This document shows, piece by piece, positions 24,336 to 35,939 of a stretch of 64,000 nucleotides of DNA (the stretch's first letter is position 1; every line of letters begins with the position of its first letter). The position numbers were made by a program, and so were the translations under genes. The notes beneath the pieces are model-generated. The model was not told where the DNA came from and made no database searches. It saw only the letters and a list, made by a program, of their open reading frames with translations. Location of the stretch: positions 50,156,029 through 50,220,028 of the forward strand of contig CM047431.1 in NCBI GenBank assembly GCA_026168455.1, given 5' to 3'. The DNA is from Theocolax elegans (taxonomy: Eukaryota; Arthropoda; Insecta; Hymenoptera; Cerocephalidae).

Positions 24336-26371
24336 CTGAAATAAAAAGAGATTGCATGAATTCTAAAGTGAATGACTTTATGTAAATTTTATAAATAATG
24401 AATATAACAACATGATTTATATCAATATGATTTCTTTAGCTAAGAAAAGAAAACATATTATAATAATCATCGTCACATCAAAAATTTATAACTTAAAAAG
24501 TAAATTATTATCAAAATTGATATCTATGTAATTTATATATTTACCCTGAATATGTTCTCGGTCTTAATAATTATTAGTGCCGTTCTTTTAAATTATTGTA
24601 TTTATTATTACATAATAAGAACTTTAATAGTAAAAAAATAAATATAACATCAAATGCAAACTTAATGTAATTTAAAATAAATTAAAAAATGTAATAATAA
24701 AATGTCACAAACCGTTAATGTATACCATATCTACCTTGAAAAAGTAAACATCGCCAAAACTATCCCAATATAAAACAAGAGGATCGTGGTTATTGTTGAA
24801 TTGAACCATTATTGTTCAACTGACTACTATTGTTACTCTTGTATTAAAATTCACTAGTAGGTGAATTACTCCTATAATTCATAATTATCTTATATAAATT
24901 ATCTTTAAATTTAATATTCTACAATTTAAAACATAAATAAAATGTAAAAAAATAAATATTACTCAGTTATTGACAACTTACGGCAACTTAATATTTTCAA
25001 AAATAAATAAAATATAAATCTTATACAATAAATAAATTAACTAGATAATAAATAAAAATTATTTACCATCCAAAAATAGTTATTATTCTATTATTTTCAA
25101 ACACTGCCAACATTGGACAAATACTGGACAAGAGCTTCTGCTATTTTGTAATGCTCACTTAACTTTATATTAGAATAACTAATATCATACAGTAAAACTT
25201 CTTGAAAATCATATAAAAACTATGTGTATACGTAATATATATATATATACATAATGTATATACATAAGTTTATATGCACAATAAAATAAATAAACTAACT
25301 ATCCGCTATATTTATTGTGCGTTTAAATAGTGCCATCAGCGCCATCATATACACATAAGTATAATATACACACATTTTATGTAACCCGCGTCCCGTATCC
25401 AAATTTGAATTTCAAATTTTTTTTATTTTTTTACAAAAATATTTATTTATAACAATTCTCTTTTTTTATTTATTTTTTAATACAAAAAATCGAATAAAAA
25501 AAAGAATTATAATAAAAAATTTTATTTATTAAAAAAAAACTAATATTTTTATAACAAAATTTGATATAAAAAAATAGAAAACAGTAAAAAATATTTACCA
25601 CACACAAAAATAAAATTTTGTAAATAATCTAAATGTCAAACCCTGTAAAGCATGTTTTCAATATGTCCAAATTATTTTAAATTAAAATTTAATTAAAATT
25701 TTTAAATAAAATTAAACAAAAAACTTTGTTCTTAAACTTGAAAAATTTGGACTTGAATTCTAAGAATATATTGATTTTATATTACTTAAATATATTTGTC
25801 TTTTCAAATATTATACATAATAAAAAAACAAAGCTTCATACAAATGAATTTCTTCAAAAATTAACAAATTTAAACAATATACATGAATGCTGCTCTATAT
25901 CGAATAAATAAATTAATTATATTGTTTCATATAGACTAATTTAAATAATACAATATTTTATCACATTTACTTACCTTTACAAAATATGCGTCCCATTAAT
26001 ATTGTTCTACCAAATATTCTCTAGAAGGAACATTAATATAAAAAAAATAAACTATATGGTTTTATATAAACATATGTAAATTATGTATAAATGTATTTTT
26101 TTCACATCACGTTACCTCTTCTTTCAAAAATCTGTTTCCTATTACTTCTTTCTTGCCAAATATTTTTTTTTTAATTTTTGAGATATTTGAGGAACAACAC
26201 TTTTCTCTTCAATACATTGATATTCAGAATATTAGAATAATATCTAAAATTTAACATCTATAAATAGATTTTAAATTTATTATTAGAACATATATGTATA
26301 TGCAAAATAATAATTCTGCATACTATAATTACAATTCTAATTTTTATTATTATTATTTTATATAATAACAA

Positions 26372-26423
26372 AAACCACCAACGGTGCGAGCGCGAAGCGC
26401 CAGCTATAGCTCGGTCCCCCTAG
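26372..26423 (+). mobile_element. Helitron-like 3' terminus
   Basis: A GC-rich patch in AT-rich DNA with short hairpins (GCGCGAAGCGC and AGCTATAGCT), then CCCCCTAG followed by T. Helitrons end in a hairpin followed by CTRR and insert between A and T. The patch resembles the 61285 terminus in layout but not in exact sequence. No 5' TC end could be defined and no Rep/helicase is present. Confidence 0.45.
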
Positions 26424-27222
26424 TATGTTAATGTTAATATTATATCTGAAGTATGACAGTCCCAAGCCTGTTTAATAGCAGAGGGAAATGTGATAAAAAT
26501 TTCCAAACCATTTAAATTTCTACAAAAAACAATTGTAAGACTAATTCAAGTAATTTATGCTGTTCTTTTAAATGATGGAATCAGAAAATAGCCAGCGAAA
26601 ATTTAGAGTTTTTTTTAGAAGTTTTGATTCCTTTTTGTTATTTAATGTTTCTAATATCTATTGTATACATTACGATCAAATTTTTTTAAATGTAAATAGG
26701 TGAAAGGCACCATCAACACATAACCATTTAGTATTATTGTAACGATTGTGCCTGGAATGTAAAAGCGTATATAGCTTTTACATATTTCGGCCCCACTAGT
26801 TTATTCTTAATATACAAATTTGACCAGAATTCCAACCGACATTGGTAAAATTTCTAGCAAGGTTACGTAAAGTGACAAGAAAAGTTCCCTTCCATTATTA
26901 ATAATCTATCTGACTTTAAAATTTGAAGCAAAAGTATCGATTGGTTTTCGAGTAATCCCTTACCAAAATTTATGACAATTTCATGCAATTTGAGGTTATA
27001 CGCTCGTCTGATTAAAGGAAATGTCAAGATTTTTAAGGGTTTTCTCGAAAACTTGTCAGTATTTTTGCTTCAAATTTTAAAGTCAGATAGATTATTAATA
27101 TAGAAAGGGGACTGTTCTCCTATATTTACACGAAATAACTTCTTTTTTAATTTAATTAATTTTATGTATTTTTCGAGGTCGGTAAGGTAGAGGGATGAAA
27201 CTTGGCTTTGATACCCCATTCA

Positions 27223-29342
27223 GTAAATATTACTGTGTTCGATAATAACTCTGAGATGTATATATTTGAATTATTAGAGAAGAATTTAAATAAAATAACA
27301 GGAATGTTTAGGTCTATAGTATAGTAAAAGTTTAAATAAAAATCTTAAATATTACGTTACTATAGTTAAAATCGTGATGTGCGTACGTCTTTTGTATGTA
27401 AATGTGATACTATTACTATGAAAAATAATAATATTTTCCATGCATATTTCACTTCGACGCCTCGTACGAAGAAAAGCGCAAATCATATTTTGTATTTTTA
27501 TGTTAAATAGGAAAATTTGAGTTATGCTTTACTTCGTCCGCAGGCGTGGATTTGTTACTATGGAATATAATATTTTCATACTAATTTTAATTGCTCATTA
27601 ATTATTGTATAGGTTACCGCTAAGTATGTAGCGACACTTCGCACATGTAAATATAACGCAGAAATGTTTCATCGATACGTATATAAAAAGATCGATACAG
27701 TACATTTTTCATTATGTATGATATTTCCAGGTTATTTGCAAACTAAAAGAATGTACAAATAAAATAGAAATATAATCATGCGAGTAGTAAAATAGGCCCT
27801 TATGCATGTAAATTGTAGGAACGGAAAAAAATGGAAAAGAAATTTATAGTACTTTTAAATTGAAATAATAAATAAATATCTATTATTTCTGTTGAAATAC
27901 AACTATTCTTATACATTAGTTCACCGTATAATTTTTCCAACTACTTTCATAGGGATGATTCGAGGAGAAACTGACCTGCAGTTTTTATGATGTTTTTCCC
28001 TGAGCCTGTGAAGCAGTTAAAAGCGGAAGGAAGAAAGCAAGCAGTTCAGTTCGAGCGACATAATTCGAGAAATACCACCATCACGATACAGTTTACCTTC
28101 TTAGAGTCGATTATTTCTATTGTATTTATACCTGTAATTATACATCATAGTTTTTTTTTATATTTAATAAGAATTAACAGTAAATTTACAAGTTGTTTTA
28201 AATATTTCTCAAATCAATTCTATTTTAAAAGAAATTACCACCGAGTAAATTAAAGAAAAAAACAATGAAAGCTGAAATAAAGAGCTTTAAATTGAATTAT
28301 TTTGGTTACTGTTACGATTTTGTAAAAGAAATTATTAAAATTTATCATAAAAGTGAAATTTTAATAAATCTGTCATTATCTCAAAAACTATGACACAAAG
28401 AAAAATATTTCAGTAAGAAAATAATGTTCCATTTTACATGCAGAACACCCAGAAAGTTTTGAGGATTTTTAGGGAATATTTTTTCCAAATACATTATCCA
28501 CAATACTTATTTTTCCATAAATAGGTACCCAATAATATAAATTGGGCATTAAAATAAAAATTAAAATCCCTGAAAATGTATTGAAAAAAAAAAACATATT
28601 TCCTTAAAAAATCCCCAATTTTTCCAGTATTAAAATGGTACAACAAGTATATCCTTATTTAATAAATTTACCGCCGAACCTTTCCAATTTTAACCCAAAT
28701 ATATTTTTTCTCCGTATACACACTTCATAAAGCGGACGCAGATTAGAATTTTATGGCATATTCCACAAATCGTAAATAATTAATCTGTGACGCATCACCT
28801 ACCTAAAACGACGAAAACATGTATATAAAAAAATGTTAAGTAAAACGTAAAATTTTCAATGAAATATTTACAAGAGGGAGGACGGTATAATACGCATACA
28901 TACGTACATTAATCGAATGCCTCTTGTTTATAAAATAATAATAATAATAATAATAATAAAACGCGTGGAGTTTAACACGGAAGATATACTCATACTCGAG
29001 AGGGTTAATAAATTCAAACTTGGCGAGATAAGTTACACCAACATGGACGTTTTACACATAGCTCGGTCGTTCCCTCGGACTATTCGGGTAAAATAACGAG
29101 TTCGAGGAGTCTATTAATAAGTCTTTGGATAATCAACTTTACGGTCGTCTGGTCTTAATGCAATTAATCAGTCCTCGATAAGCTATGCATAAGGTGCGAA
29201 TTAAAATATAAAATATAAAGTATATTTCCATTGTAATATTTAAATTTTAAAATTTCATCCCAAACAACTGATATTATTTATAACTATCCGTAAATATCGT
29301 GATTGAAGAAAAAGAAAATTTGTTGGAGAAAATAAATATATA
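27223..29342. other. AT-rich non-coding region
   Basis: An ATT/AAT microsatellite lies at 28936-28960. The 88-codon frame at 27987-28253 has a basic start and a hydrophobic middle but no known domain, and I do not call it. No gene seen. Confidence 0.5.
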
Positions 29343-29592
29343 CACTGAGAAAAAAGTTGAAGTAAAAATTACAATGTTGTCTAGTAATGCGGAGAGACTG
29401 ACGCAAACCAAAAATTTACCATAGTGTATAATAAAATTTACTAAAATGTTATTAATTTTTACTACAATTCTGGTAATATTTACTACAAGTTCAGTAAAAT
29501 TTATTATACACTATGGTCAATTTTTGGATTGTGTCAGTTTGTCCCTGTATTAATAGACAACATTGTCATTTTTACTATAACTTTTCTCAGTG
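29343..29592. mobile_element. Small palindromic MITE, CACTGAGAAAAAAGT ends, TA flanks
   Basis: 250 bp. Ends CACTGAGAAAAAAGT and ACTTTTCTCAGTG with TA on both sides, as for mariner-type insertion. Internal mirror blocks around ATAGTGTATAATAAAATTTA complete the fold. A relative is at 58661-58870. Confidence 0.75.
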
Positions 29593-30900
29593 TAGAATTG
29601 CAATATAACAATATCGTTAAGCATAAAATTGGTTGCGCCGTTTAAGGATAAGTTTCAAACACCAGAACTTCCTTGTCCCGTTGAAAGTTTATAAGCATCA
29701 TTGTTATGTATATATATATATACACATACACATCTTCGCATAATGCATACCGAATGACTTAGAAACCATGCCGCGGCGACTCACAAGTCGATAATTAAGT
29801 GCGCTCGCATCGATCGCCGTGACCATTTAAATGTGTCTGTCTTTCTCTCTTTATTTCTCTGTGTGTGTGTGTGTGTGTGTGCATACAGAGGTACATGATG
29901 GAAAGAATCTCGCATTCCGTCCAAGGTTGTGACGATTTTCTTTTCTTTCGTTTGATTTTATTCTTCTTTTTATTTTTTTTTCTTTTAATCGCAAACTCGT
30001 TTCTATCATACGGGGTTTATTAAGCGCCTGTTTATTTCGATACATTTGTATAGGTATATATACATACGGAGGCGCACTCTCTAATTAGGAAAAACTTGCC
30101 CTCCACTTATATGGATATATAATATCGCGTTACGTTCTCTTCACTTTATTTACTTCTTTTTTTTTTCTTTCTGCTATTATGCTAATTTTCTTTAAGGGTA
30201 TGTACGAATATACATCTATTTTTCTTACGGTACGGTTTGGTATTTATTTAACACGTTTTCGCGCGAAGGCATCGGAACAATATAACAAAACGACAACCCG
30301 TCTTTAGCGTATCGGTCGTGTAACTTTTTGCGATAAAAAACAATACATGTTCTTTTTTTTTCTCTACAATTTAATTGTAAATAACGAATGTACATACCGT
30401 TAACGACCAAAAAAATCAATTAGCGCAGGTATATATGTATATACATAAGAGAGTGCGCGGGGACATTTTACTCGAATGAAAAATAATACCTTGTTTATTA
30501 ATGTACGGGAGGGTAATTTCAATTAAGATTGTAAAGATCTTGGTTTCGAATTACATTTTTGGTCCGCGTATGTATATATATACGAACGCGCCATGCGAAT
30601 CTCGTGTATTTTACGTTTATTTATTTAATTATTTGTTTATTTGTTTATTTGTTTATTTACAAGAATCATACGGACTTGTACCCTTTACACAAACGACGAG
30701 AAAATACATGATAAGATAAAATGCAATAAAATTGTAAATTATTCGCAAATTTAATGTTTTTTTTTATTTTATATGTATATGCTCTCATCATGAATCCATT
30801 ACCATATCCTAATGACAAGATAAGATACGTTTAAGACTACGATATTTTAATAATTAAGAGAATGTAAATTTATTGATCTTCTCGAATCAATTTTTTTTTA
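29593..30900. other. Non-coding region with simple repeats
   Basis: A GT microsatellite at 29861-29881 and a (TTTA/TTTG)n tract at 30613-30660. Composition is mixed with CpG-containing stretches, but no gene is recognised. Confidence 0.5.
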
Positions 30901-30921
30901 TTAGTATTTTTGTTATATATA

Positions 30922-30962
30922 CCGACGTTTTGGATGATTTAACGTTGGCTCTCTTCAAGGCT
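30922..30962 (-). other. Decayed Penelope/LINE-type 3' motif
   Basis: On the - strand: TTGAAGAGAGCC, then AACGTT, then CCAAAACGTCGG. This resembles the CTGAAGA...GAAACGT(T/C)G signature found near the 3' ends of Penelope-like and some LINE elements, with two core changes (C to T before TGAAGA and G to A in GAAA). The element body is not recognisable. Confidence 0.35.
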
Positions 30963-33800
30963 ACATGTACACTATTTTTAAGAAAAACAAAAAAAATTAT
31001 GTAGGCGGATAATATATCGCTGAAGTTCTAATCTAAATGGGTAAAACCTAACCAAGAGTTAAAGTTATTATTTCAATAATTTTCATGTTAGGTTATAAAA
31101 ATTTTAACAAAAAAAAATTAAATGTTATAATTAAAACTTACACTTTCATTCAACACCTTTTGTGTGAAAGAGACTTTCTAAAAGGAGTGCGTGGTATAAC
31201 AATCAAATTTATCTTAAACTTGTTTATTATATACATGCACGATCTTATGAGCGCGGAATCCCCTTATATACTAAAATTCGATGTTTTAGCTAAACTACAC
31301 ACATGGTGAATCCTACCAAAATGTGTTAGAATAATATGTATCTAATAATTAATGAAAACTAAGAGATTTATTATGGTTGAACAGCCTTTAGTAAGCCTTT
31401 AACATTTAATAAATAGTAATAATTCATCATATAAAACATACGTAACGAAAAACACTTGGAAAAAAGGTATTATTTTCTTTAATAGAAATTAGAACCACTT
31501 TTTAAATATAAACTTTAGTATTTTTTTTTAATTGGTAAAGAATGCCTCGTTATTAGCTTTGATCCATTAAATCATTTTCTTCGTCTTCTGAATCTTTGAT
31601 TCACAAATATATAAATTAAGCAAACAATCCTTCCAGATTTTAAACAACTTTACAATTACTTGGTTAGTGCAATAGGTGCCGTCAGTTTAATTCACTTGGA
31701 TTTATATTGTACTTTTTGAAGAAACTAATTAGGTCATTTAATCAATTTATTTTCGTAGTTTTTTATCGTAAGTTAAATTTTAATTTCTCATTAAATTTAG
31801 CCAAATTGTCGACCAATCAAAATGTAAGTTTCTCAATCGTGACTTGTATGAGGCTTCTTAATATTGTACCTTCCATCTCTTTTTCTAAAACTTGGAATAA
31901 TTCGAGTCAAGTCATATCACCTTTAAATTCCATACACACTGAGAAAAAAATCACAGAATGACAAATTGCGGAAAATTACTATAGTGTCCCTGTAAAAATG
32001 ACAATAGTTTATAATAATAATTATTTCAATTAATCTTATATTTATTATAAGTTTTGTAAATTTTTAATCTATAAACTATAGGCATTTATTCAGTTTATCA
32101 GTCTGTGATTTCTTTACTAGAAATTATTATAATTTTAATACAAAATTTCACTTTGCAGTATACGTAACATTTAAACTACGTATACAGAGATTATTTATTT
32201 ATTATTACAGAGAATCTGCACCTATTAACTCATAAACTATATCTAGAATATTTAATTAAAAATCTAAAAAAATTCATACGGATATTATAAAACATAAGGA
32301 AGGGCTTGACGTTTCGATTTTTAAGAAAAAATAATATTTATAATAATTGAGTAAAAAATTTTTGATCGGTAATTATTAGTAAAAGAGGCATAAACTTTCA
32401 GCCCAAATATCGTAATCAAATTATGGATTGTAAAATCAGAAATGTTTGGGTATAAATATGAATATAAATCTAATATATATCTTTTTAAAAAATTGTCATT
32501 AATCAAATTTACTTTACGATCAATCGTCCAAATAAAAAAATCGATATTTTGCGGTTTTTTTATTTTTGTCTTTTCAGATTGAGTCGACATTTTTTCCGTA
32601 TAGCCTGCACTACGTTTTGAGGATATGTTTGTGTTGATATCTTGATTTTATGGATACTTTTATGTGAGTATTTTATAGATTTTTATATTATATTTTTATG
32701 TATTATATATGTTTATGTATACTTTTACTTTTGTAAAAATTACAAAGTCTGGTATGCTATTAAGTGCGGGAGAAAATATGGCTTATTTATCCCAGACTTT
32801 TAAAATAAAATATATTAAGTCTGGCAAAAAGTACATGGAATCGTCTTACACAGTATCTACACAAAGTTTTGCGCGTAAGTTTACATTTTTGATAGAAAAA
32901 CGTGCGTATAACAACGATTGTACAAAAAAACATATACACGTAGTGATGAAAATATAAGTATATAACCTTAATGTACATATAAATTTTACATTTGTCCAAA
33001 ATCATATTCAATAACTGTAAAAAAATATACTTTATCTAAGGAAAAATTATTCAGTGCTTAGTAACTGATGCATATATTTCTTTATATCAACTGAATTTCT
33101 ATTTACGGCAAAGCTGATCATTAGGTCTAGTTTTTAAAGAAATATATGTTTTTTCGCGTATTATTTAAAACCCTACGTGAATTCAATAAATTGTCTATAC
33201 TAGCCATTGTGCAAATTTATAATTTAATAAAAGTACGCAGTAATCGAAAAAAGGATTGTTAGGGTTTCTTTATATTTTTATACTAGAAAGTAGAAAACAT
33301 ATCCTAGAAGCTTTCTCAAACATACGATGGTCTCCTTGTCAGATCGAACTAAATATTTATAAATATTAAAAAAAAATCGAAGCGATTATTTTTATTTTTA
33401 CGCGATTGAAATATTGGTTGATAAAAATATTTGTAATAAAAATGTGCACTGTCAAGAAAATTGAGTGAATAAAAAAAAATACTTTGTTGAATGATTATTT
33501 AAAAATGATTAATTGTAACTAAAAATCAATGGTTCTCAAATGATTAACACTTTGTATGGTCATCTAGATGAATATTTCTTACTTTCTTAGGAGTATTCAA
33601 TAAACTACTGTGCAAAATCCACTAAATTTTATTACTGATGCAATGTGTCTAATAATAATACAGTGTGTTGTGTATATGACCACACATATATATACACACT
33701 CTCAGTCTCGAATAAATAATCACTAATATAGCTCATGAGTTATCTTTTACAAGGCTCAACACCGTATAACTTGATACCCTCCCTCGATCAATCAAACGAA
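30963..33800. other. AT-rich non-coding region
   Basis: A CACTGAGAAAAAAATCACAG sequence at 31937 marks one end of another inverted-repeat element, with a possible partner (CTGTGATTTCTTTAC) near 32102. Reading frames at 31085-31309, 31707-31961, 32321-32590 and 32709-32957 have no recognisable domain. No gene seen. Confidence 0.45.
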
Positions 33801-33819
33801 CGATTAAATCCATCTACGT

Positions 33820-35230
33820 GTGCATCGTCAAATCCAGTCTCGAATCTCGAACAGCCTCTAAACATTCTTCTTATATACACCCTTATACCGTCGTTCGTCG
33901 TTTTATAAATAACCCACCGCTATATAAATATTTTCCGTTGTGTACACGCACACACACATATATCGTATATACGTCGTATGTATACGTATATAAAAGAAAC
34001 GAAATTTCCATGTTCCTTATAAATCGATGACACCTGCCCGTATATAATGAACTCGTATTAAATTTAAAGACAGAAGCGGTCGCTTATACGGTGTATAGGT
34101 GTATAGTTTATAACGAGACGTCACCCCGATTCGAATTACGAGATTTCAATTTTCTCGTGGGGCGCGAGGTGTGCCCGTATAAGACAAATGCGATCGATAA
34201 ATCTCGTTTGCGCGTAAATTATATATATATAGTTTGTTGGAGCGTTGGTAGTTCCGCGCGGTGAACGCGCCGCGCTCGCTATGTACCCTGTATATATATG
34301 TATATATATATCTCGGCGTGGTTGGACGTCCCCCCGGCGCTATTCGACTTGCAAAGTAGAAATACGTTGGCGCGACATTCCACGGACGCGCGATTCCGAT
34401 CGTTATTCGGCTCCGCGAATTGTGTCGCGGTGGGTATACCTAGGTTTTTTTTTTCAACGACACAGCGCCATTACGCGCGCGCGTCTCTCGGTACGATCGT
34501 TGGTCGAACGCAAAAGAAAGAATAAGAAAGGATAGAAAAAAAATATGGTTTTAAATCCACATCGGTCGAGAGGTGGGTTTGTTAGACGAACCCATAGAGA
34601 TAAAAGTTGAATATCTCGGCGCAACAATAATATCCGAACAAGTAGCCATCGTTAAATAGAGGAGTAACCAACGAGGTATACAATTCATTCGCCTCGCTTA
34701 ATCGTCCGGTAGATATTACGCGCACGTGCACGAGGTGCCCACGCTATCCTAAGGTGTTACCGCGCGTGGGTTGATCGCGCGACCGCGCCGAGTGTTATAC
34801 TCGATTCGTGGCTGTCTTCTCTTACCGTGATTTATTTCCGTTTTTCTTGATGAGATGGTAAGACGATGACGTTGCCCCGTTAGGTCATAGTCCTCGTCTC
34901 TTTGTCGCTCCTCCTAACTTGTATTCTGATAGCAATACGCCGCGGCTTCGCTTATTCGACCCGTGGATCTATAATGGAATGCTGCGGGAAGAATCTTGAT
35001 GCGGTTTTCAGAGTTCGCGTCCGATGGAATATCGCTGGATTCCTTTATTCTACACCTTTAATCTCTACCCTTTCCGAGATTTTCATTTTTTACTCTTTAC
35101 TTTGATTTATGTATATATACCTTTGTTTACTTTTCTTCGTTTCGCATCTCCCACACCCCTTTCCTTCGCGTACAGCGACGATCCGATTTTTCTTTCTTCA
35201 CTTTCGTGACAATAAATATTTGTGACGTCA
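33820..35230. promoter_or_regulatory. CpG-rich block, possible promoter or 5' exon region
   Basis: This stretch is much richer in G+C and CpG than its surroundings, most of all 34240-34500 and 34680-34810 (runs such as CCGCGCGGTGAACGCGCCGC). Unmethylated promoter regions can look like this in insects. At 34855-34862 there is ATGGTAAGA, a good splice-donor match directly after an ATG. Long overlapping reading frames (34245-34535 and others) reflect the low stop density of GC-rich DNA and show no domain. The gene it might serve, and its strand, are unknown. Confidence 0.3.
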
Positions 35231-35442
35231 CGTTTGATTAAACTTACGGAGAAAAATTTCTCGTTTTCACCGAGAAAAAGGATGGAAACGTCTAGGTACG
35301 GCAGTGAATTTTTTAACGCTATAAATTTTTCGGTCCCAACACGATTAAACAAAATTAACTATTTTGAAGCGTTGACTTATTTACCCTCGAATTATCGCTA
35401 ATATTTATAACAATGGCTGTTGGGCTATTAACAAAGCGTATA

Positions 35443-35939
35443 CAGAGAAAAAAGATCCTTTGTGTCAAAGGCCTCGCGCATTTGAATTTTAAATACGTAC
35501 ATCAATTATGGCAAATCCCCCAATACTTAACAGTTAATACGTAAGGCTTAAGCAAACCTTGAATGTTATTTTTATAATAAATTATATTGATATACTTTGT
35601 TTTAAGCTTAAAAAGTAATACTTAAAGTTATATAAAATATAAAATAATTATATTTAAACTTTTAAACTTCATTTCAAACTTTATTTCTATTTTTGAACGT
35701 AAAATTTTTTTACCATTATAATATTAAATATAAGATTATAATTAATTACATTACGTAAAATGCAATTATAAATAAATATTTTAATTATAAGTATAAAATA
35801 ATTATATATATTAATATTATAATGTTAATATACGATTGCAAGCAGAGTAGCTTATACAATAGTCGTAGTCATTAACAACTATGACGCTCCTCAACTATTA
35901 AGTACTCGCGTTAGATTCAAGGGATCCTTTTGCTCAGTG
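35443..35939. mobile_element. CAGAGAAAA/CACTGAGCAAAA-ended inverted-repeat element
   Basis: Left end CAGAGAAAAAAGATCCTTTG; right end, on the other strand, CACTGAGCAAAAGGATCC. About 500 bp, AT-rich inside, non-coding, with TATA-like flanks. Confidence 0.6.

Larger units (their letters stand above)
23168..27222. mobile_element. Composite mobile region bounded by imperfect inverted ends
   Basis: The left end begins TTAAGGGGGTACCAAGGTCA and contains CCCTACCTTACCAGCCTC. The right end, read on the other strand, begins GGGGTATCAAAGCCAAG and contains CCTCTACCTTACCGACCTC. Similarity continues for roughly 100 bp. The TTAA expected beyond the right end is not visible (ATTC instead). About 4 kb lie between, including a LARP1-like fragment and a Helitron-like 3' end. 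The two ends could also belong to different insertions. Confidence 0.45.

Noticed and set aside
34245..34535. 96-codon frame in the CpG-rich block
   Set aside because: Overlapping frames on the same strand are equally open; low stop density in GC-rich DNA explains it. No domain.
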